6,944 nt of DNA, taken from positions 1 to 6,944 of the forward strand of contig QHPA01000254.1 of assembly GCA_003218935.1 (NCBI GenBank), read 5' to 3'. Positions 1 to 6,000 of this stretch are shown here, piece after piece. Position numbers and translations under genes: made by a program. Origin of the DNA: Verrucomicrobiota bacterium (GTDB taxonomy: Bacteria > Verrucomicrobiota > Verrucomicrobiia > Limisphaerales > AV2). Position 1 is the first letter of the stretch; every line of letters begins with the position of its first letter. The notes under the pieces were generated by a model, which saw nothing but the letters and a program-made list of their open reading frames with translations, was not told the origin of the DNA and searched no databases.

Positions 1-1
1 C

Positions 2-3000
2 TATGTTCGCAACCAAGGAGTCGGGTCGTGGGAAATCAATCTGGCGGCCTTCCTCCGTGACTTGAACACCAATGTCTGGAGTGGTCCCGGCAGCTACTCT
101 TACAATCCTCCCGTCCCGAAGCAGCTTGGCGGAGTCGGGGGATTCGCGTTTAGCGATTCGCTGTCCATACTGAGCTATCGCTATGTGCGAAACGGCGCCA
201 ACTGGAGGAGCCCGGTATCGGTCCGGGGAGCTTTCAGTGGTCGAGCCGATAATATCTTTCCACGCGACCAGATTAACGAATACAGCGACGGGCCGCTCAT
301 GACAGGAATCAGCCTGCCGGCTGAGACAGGAAGTGTCGCCACCTCCGATGATCCAACGAGACTTTGGTCGGGCGCCAACAACACCAACGGCTATTCCAGC
401 GTTCAGGAGTTGTTTGATCCGACCAAGACGTCCACCAACTTCGTTCGGCGGCTGACCAATGCGCTCGCGGGAAGGGGGACATACGACCAGAATACTTTTT
501 ATCGGCTGATGTCCCAACTGGGGACCGATTCGCTGCCGGCGAACCGGAACAAGCTGAACCTCAATTACGACAATGTGAACCTGCTTACCGGGCAGATCGA
601 CCCCAGCGCAGTGGCCGGCTTCACGAATTGGACGCCGCTTCGCTTCTTTACGAATGCGGTGAGCCAACTGCTGGTCGCAGCACAGTTCACCGATCCACAG
701 TTCACGAATCTGGTGGTGACGAACGCCAATGGCGTTGTGGTTCCGAGGATTCCGATTTACCCGACGAATTACTACGCCGCCAGCGTGCATCGCCTGTTGC
801 AACTGGCGGCGAACATCGGCGACGCGACCACGAACCGCTTTCAGCTCTCCACCGGCACGAACATCATTTATGCGCCGTCGGTCTTCCGGCCATCGTTCAC
901 CAACGATGGCAAGAGTGTTTTCATCGCCGGTTATCAAGAGGTGTTCGGCACGAACTTTTTGAAAGACCCGTGGCTTGATTTGAATAATCAGGCCGCCCGC
1001 AACGCCATCATCCCCCCGGGAACCATAAAGACAAACGTGAACGTGTACGGCATACCGCTCGTCATCGGGGCGAAGAAAGGCCTGCCGAACTTTAATGAAT
1101 TTCTGCTCCAATCCGATGTGCAGGTCTCGCGGAGATTGCAGGCCAGGAAGGACAGGACGTTCCAGCAGGCCTACGAGATCGGGATTTCAAACTACTTTGC
1201 GCTCGAAGCGTGGAATTCCTACACCCAGGCCTGTCCCATGCCTCTGACCATAATGATTGTGACCAATCAGGCTTCGCTCATTCTGACGAACGAGAACAAC
1301 CCGCCGTTTAGCGGGCCGATGAGCCTGGCTTTCACGAACATTGGCACGTCATTCTCGACGAATTATCCGGCCTATACATCATGGCAGGCAAAGGAGTTCA
1401 AGGTTCCGTTGGATCACCTGGACCTTTTCGTGCCGGATTCGGAGTTCCATTTTCAAGCTCCGTTTCTGCGGCGGATCCAAAACGGCATTTCGTTCGACGT
1501 GGCCCGGGGTGATTTTCGGGTGCCAAACTGGAAACTGATTGTCACGAACCGGGTGGTTTACGCATTGGTGGCCAAAGACCTGAGCAACACGCCCCGCGTG
1601 GTGGATTTTGTCAATCCCGGCAACATGGTCGGCGGGATGGACATCGCCCGCGCGCTCGTCGGCGCCACAAATGCGTTCGGCGATAACGAGGGCCAGGATT
1701 TTTCCGGCATTTTTTGGCTCACCAACCGCATTGCCAGCGGAGCGGTTAATCGGTACACTGCGCCGCCCAATTCGACTCGGGGAATTACCAATCAACTGAA
1801 TGTTTCCCTCAACGATGTATTGACCGATCGCGACTGGAACAGCTACAGCAAAAGTCAGATCGACGGGGATGAAAAGAAGAAGGCGATCGATGGTTTTCGG
1901 AAATTCATGGGCCTGCCACCCATCTTTTATCCAAACGACAAGAGCGTTCCGACCGAGATGTTCTGGCAGGTGCCCTTCACGCCCACGCGAAAACTGGATC
2001 AACAACTCTCCTGGCAGGTCAACGATCCCCTGGTGCACTACACCCTCCAGGATTTATACGACCGGTTCTACACGGACACGAACAATGTTCAGGCGTTGTT
2101 GCCCAGGCAGAGTCCGCCGGACAACAATATCCGCAAAGTGAACTTGCGTTATCGTCCCTGGGGCGGCAAGCCAGGCAAGGATCCGTCCGACGATGCGTCG
2201 GCCCGCGACCTCGCGCTCAAGGACCCGTTGATCACGCAGTCCGATGACTGGGATTTTCCCACCAACAAATTCCCGAACCTCGGCTGGCTGGGCCGCGTGC
2301 ATCGCGGCACGCCGTGGCAGACGGTCTATTTGAAAGCGTCCGTTGAACCGACCAACAGTTGGGCCACATGGTCGGGCAGCGCTGGCTCGCACCCGACCAA
2401 CGATTGGCATCTCGTGGGCCGCTTCACCACCGCGCTCAACGACAACGCGGCGCGCGGATTGTTGTCGGTCAACCAGACGAACAGCGCGGCCTGGTCCGCC
2501 GTGCTGGGCGGAGTGTCGGTCCTGACAAACCTGTCAGCCAAGCCGCAGAGTGGCGCCGGTCTGGTTTACACGAACCTGTTCATTGAGCCGGCCTCGGCGC
2601 AACTGGAGTATATCGTCTCGAACATCAACGCGACGCGGTTGCAGATGCCAAACCAGGCGTTCCCGGATCTGGGCAGTGTGTTGGCATCCCCGGCTTTGAC
2701 CACCAACTCGCCGTACCTGAACCTGTCGCCGGATCAAACCCAATATGGGATTCGGGACGAAGTTTACGAACGCATTCCCCAGCAGATTCTGTCGTTGCTC
2801 AAAGAAGACGAGCCGTACGTCGTGATTTACGCGTTCGGCCAATCGCTGCGGCCGGCGGAAAACTCCATCGTCAGAACACCGGGGCCTTACCGCAGCCTTT
2901 GCACGAATTATCAGGTGACTGGTGAAGTCGTCACGAAAACCGCGGTGCGCATCGAAAATCCCAGGTCGAGAATATACAAAGCAGTGGTCGAGAGCTACAA

Positions 3001-3019
3001 CGTATTGCCCGCCGATTGA
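2..3019 (+). CDS. Large exported-type protein, 5'-truncated by the window; possible Verru_Chthon cassette protein A-like
   Basis: The frame is open from base 2, with no stop upstream, and ends at TGA 3017-3019. This gives 1005 visible residues; the true start lies outside the window. The TTG at 62 is internal, because the frame continues upstream of it as part of the coherent stretch WEINLAAFLRDLNTNVW (29-79). No enzyme motif is recognised. Recognisable stretches are WQVNDPLVHY (2012-2041), GWLGRVHRGTPWQTVYLK (2282-2335), a GspK-like 'SVNQTN..AW..VLGGV' element (2465-2515) and the C-terminus VVESYNVLPAD. From memory these resemble Verru_Chthon cassette protein A (TIGR02600 type), a large protein found beside type IV pilin-like proteins in Verrucomicrobia; no search was run. 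About 31 TN dipeptides occur, several times the chance level. The visible part shows no transmembrane segment, as expected for the envelope-exposed part of a protein whose export signal lies upstream. The protease gene follows 9 bases downstream in the same frame. The coding call is very sure; the family assignment is tentative. Confidence 0.9.
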   Translation, partial: YVRNQGVGSWEINLAAFLRDLNTNVWSGPGSYSYNPPVPKQLGGVGGFAFSDSLSILSYRYVRNGANWRSPVSVRGAFSGRADNIFPRDQINEYSDGPLMTGISLPAETGSVATSDDPTRLWSGANNTNGYSSVQELFDPTKTSTNFVRRLTNALAGRGTYDQNTFYRLMSQLGTDSLPANRNKLNLNYDNVNLLTGQIDPSAVAGFTNWTPLRFFTNAVSQLLVAAQFTDPQFTNLVVTNANGVVVPRIPIYPTNYYAASVHRLLQLAANIGDATTNRFQLSTGTNIIYAPSVFRPSFTNDGKSVFIAGYQEVFGTNFLKDPWLDLNNQAARNAIIPPGTIKTNVNVYGIPLVIGAKKGLPNFNEFLLQSDVQVSRRLQARKDRTFQQAYEIGISNYFALEAWNSYTQACPMPLTIMIVTNQASLILTNENNPPFSGPMSLAFTNIGTSFSTNYPAYTSWQAKEFKVPLDHLDLFVPDSEFHFQAPFLRRIQNGISFDVARGDFRVPNWKLIVTNRVVYALVAKDLSNTPRVVDFVNPGNMVGGMDIARALVGATNAFGDNEGQDFSGIFWLTNRIASGAVNRYTAPPNSTRGITNQLNVSLNDVLTDRDWNSYSKSQIDGDEKKKAIDGFRKFMGLPPIFYPNDKSVPTEMFWQVPFTPTRKLDQQLSWQVNDPLVHYTLQDLYDRFYTDTNNVQALLPRQSPPDNNIRKVNLRYRPWGGKPGKDPSDDASARDLALKDPLITQSDDWDFPTNKFPNLGWLGRVHRGTPWQTVYLKASVEPTNSWATWSGSAGSHPTNDWHLVGRFTTALNDNAARGLLSVNQTNSAAWSAVLGGVSVLTNLSAKPQSGAGLVYTNLFIEPASAQLEYIVSNINATRLQMPNQAFPDLGSVLASPALTTNSPYLNLSPDQTQYGIRDEVYERIPQQILSLLKEDEPYVVIYAFGQSLRPAENSIVRTPGPYRSLCTNYQVTGEVVTKTAVRIENPRSRIYKAVVESYNVLPAD
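681..710 (+). repeat. In-frame 15-base tandem duplication in the upstream gene
   Basis: Two adjacent 15-base units both start CACAGTTCAC (681-690 and 696-705) and match at 13 of 15 positions. Each spans five codons, giving QFTDP followed by QFTNL in the protein. It looks like a small slipped duplication that has since diverged and made one of the many TN pairs. It may instead be coincidence in a compositionally biased protein. Confidence 0.5.
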
Positions 3020-3028
3020 TCTCTCCTT
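3020..3028 (+). other. Nine-base intergenic junction without Shine-Dalgarno
   Basis: The spacer TCTCTCCTT between TGA (3017-3019) and ATG (3029) is pyrimidine-rich and has no purine-rich ribosome binding site. The nearest upstream GAGAG, at about 2990, is too far away to serve. There is no room for a promoter or terminator, so the protease is probably translated from the upstream gene's message by reinitiation or by an SD-independent route. Confidence 0.75.
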
Positions 3029-6000
3029 ATGCGTTTGAACAGTCGTTTTTGGTATTTGTTGAGCATGCTTTTTTTTGTGGCGGCGGTGTGGTTCTGGTTG
3101 AAGGGGGAGGAAGAAAGGGCGAGGCGCCAGGCGGGGGGCGGTTCCGCTGCGGCGCGAAAGGCAGGTCCTCTGGCGAACGGGCTGGTTCAGGGAGCCGCCG
3201 GGGGGACCAATCCGAGTGCCACGACCGGCAAGGCCGGGAGCGTAAGCGGCGGCAATCAGGCCACTGGAGGAGTGGAGACAAAGCCATCGGCGAGCGGCGC
3301 GCAGGGTCGTTTTCCTTATCGGCTGAGCAACACGGAGCAGCCGCTCAGCAAGCTGGGCCGCAGCGACACGGCCATTTTGTTGGACAATGCTTTTATAGAA
3401 ACGGGGAGCCAAAGGCCGGTGGAGGTGCCGGAGCATCTGCGGGCCAAAGGGGAGCCCGGAAGTTACCTGGTGCAATCGCGCCATGCGCTGGACAACGCAT
3501 TTTACGGCTCGTTGCGCGAGGCTGGAGCGGAGTTTGTATCCTACATTCCGAACAACGCGGCGTTGGTGCGTGTGTCAGCGGCGGGGGCGAGTCAACTGGC
3601 CGGTTTGTCCGGGATGCAGGCGGTGTTGGCGTATGAGCCGTACTACAAGCTGGCGCAGCCGTTGCTGGCGCTGGCGGTGGAGAAACAGTCGGTGCCGCCG
3701 AACAGCCCGCTGAATGTGACGCTCTTTGCGGGAGCAAAGGAGGAGGTGTCGGGGGCTTTACGCGATTTGGGCGCGGCCGTGATCGGGGAAGAACGGACGC
3801 CCTTCGGCCCGTTGCTGACGATCGAGGCACCGCCGGACAGTCTGGTGGAGCTGGCGCAGTTGCGGGGGGTGCAGCGCATCGAATACGCGAGCGGGCGTGG
3901 GTTGTTGAACGATCGATCGCGCGTGCGACTCCAGGTGTCCGCGGACCCGGTTGCGCCGACAAATTATCTGGACCTGACGGGGACCAACGTGATGCTGAAT
4001 ATCAACGACAGCGGGGTGGATGCGACCAATGTGGGTCTGGTCGGGCGGGTGTTCACGACGGACACCAATAGCTTCACGCTGGTGGACGTGGAAGGCCACG
4101 GTACGCATGTGGCGGGTACGCTGATCGGCAACGGCGTTCAGTCCGACACGGCGCGGGACTCCACTGGCAAGCCGCCCTCCGGTTCGGTTACCAACGCGGA
4201 CTTCCGGGGCATGGCGCCGGCGGCCAGTCTGTTTGTCTTGCCGATTGATCTGCGGATCGGGCCGCTGATTTCCGACACGTATCTGCAGGAGACGGCGGCA
4301 TCGAACAATTTTATCGCTCTGGGGCGGACCAACGCGGTCATTTCCAACAACAGTTGGACTTACGTGAACGCCTTTGAGTACGATGCTGCCTGCGCCAGTT
4401 ATGACGCGGCGGTGCGGGACGCGATACCCGAGCGGCCAGGTTCGCAGCCGATCCTGTACGTGTTCGCGGCCGGGAACAGCGGTTTCGGCAGCACCAACGG
4501 AACGGTGGGCGAACCGGACAGCATCCTGGCCCCGGCGACGGCCAAGAACGTGATCACAGTGGGGGCGATTGAAAGCTCGCGCAACATCACCAACGAATCG
4601 GTCATCAACGGGGAGACCAACCAGTTGTTCCTTGGCTTCACGGACAGCGACAATGAGGTGGCTTCGTTTTCCAGCCGCGGCAATGTCGGCATCGGGACCG
4701 AAGGGGACTTCGGGCGCTTCAAGCCGGACGTGGTGGCGCCCGGCACGTTTGTCGTCTCCACCCGCTCGCAGAACATGGATCCGAACAATCTCAACCCGTT
4801 CGTGCCGGACCTGGGTCCGAATTATCGCTACGACACGGGCACGAGCATGGCGGCGCCGGGCGTCAGCGGGGTGCTGGCGCTGATGCAGGAATTTTTCGAA
4901 CAAAAACTGCAGCGCGGATTCAGTCCGGCGCTGATGAAGGCGCTGTTGATCAACGGGGCGCGCTCGGTGAACGCGAATTACGACTTGAGTGTCAGCAATG
5001 CGATCAATTTTCAAGGGTGGGGCCTGGTCAATCTGACGAACAGTCTGCCCGCGGCCCTGACCAACGCGACGGACGAGACGAGCTGGCCGGTGCGGTTCTT
5101 CGATCAAAGCCCGACCAATGCCCTGGCGAGCGGCCAACGGCACACCTGGAATCTGGCGCTGTCCACCGATGCGCGGTTCGTCCCGTTGCGGGTGACGCTG
5201 GTCTGGACCGATCCGCCCGGAAATCCCGGCGCCGGGGTGAAGCTGGTCAACGACCTGGATTTGATCGTCAGCAACCTGGACAGCGGCCAGGTGTTCCTGG
5301 GCAATAACATATCGGCGGGCTCTGATTTCAATCAGCCCGGCGACACCAACGCGCTTGCTGATTTCGTCAACAACGTCGAAAACGTTTTCCTCCAGCCCGC
5401 GCTCGGAACGAATTATTCGATCACCGTGGCGGGGCGCCGGGTCAATGTCAACGCGGTCACTGCGAACACGAACGACGTGGTGCAGGATTATGCGCTGGTC
5501 GTTGCCTCCGGAAACGGGGAGGTGGCCGGGGCTTTTGATTCGTTGACGCGGGCCGGCGACGGCGTCATCCCGCGGGCGGGGCTGATCGGGCTGACCAACG
5601 GCGTGCCGTTGTTGAAGCAGCGCGTGGGAGCCAACTTCCAACTGGCCCCCTCGGCCGACGGGGAAACCAACCAGTGGCGCTTTTACGCGTTCACGAACGC
5701 GTTTTTCACGAACAACCTCAGCGGTCTGACCAATGGCAGCAACGTGGCGTTCATCACCTTCCTGCCGCCGGACCTCGCGCGCCCGCGCAATCTGGACGCG
5801 GACATAGACCTGTACGTCTCGACCAATGCCGCGCTGATCGAGCTTGATGCCGCGGTGATCGCCAACGCTTACAAATCCACCAATCGCGGCGGCAACGAAG
5901 TCATCCTTTTCACCAACGCGGCCGTGGGCCTGGACCAGATTTATTACATCGGCGTGAAATCGGAGGACCAGCAAGGCGCGGAGTTCGGGATTGTAGGTTT

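Noticed and set aside
62..64. TTG at 62 as the start of the first gene
   Set aside because: The frame is open to base 2, and the upstream codons read smoothly into the same protein segment, so this is an internal Leu codon.
1379..2038. Minus-strand open frame of 219 codons inside the upstream gene
   Set aside because: It is a shadow of the long plus-strand gene; no recognisable motif or ribosome binding site.
3020..3028. Promoter or terminator between the two genes
   Set aside because: The gap is nine bases, with no hairpin or promoter elements.
3065..3067. ATG at 3065 as an alternative protease start
   Set aside because: It is in frame but would delete the basic N-region and half of the hydrophobic segment, and it has no better ribosome binding site.
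2534..3484. Minus-strand open frame of 316 codons across the gene junction
   Set aside because: It spans two clear plus-strand genes and their junction, has a low-quality Arg-rich product and no identifiable start signal.
3016..3636. Plus-strand open frame of 206 codons overlapping the start of the protease
   Set aside because: It is in another frame over the protease signal, linker and prodomain. The product is Gly/Arg-rich, with no domain, while the 3029 frame gives a coherent signal and subtilase.
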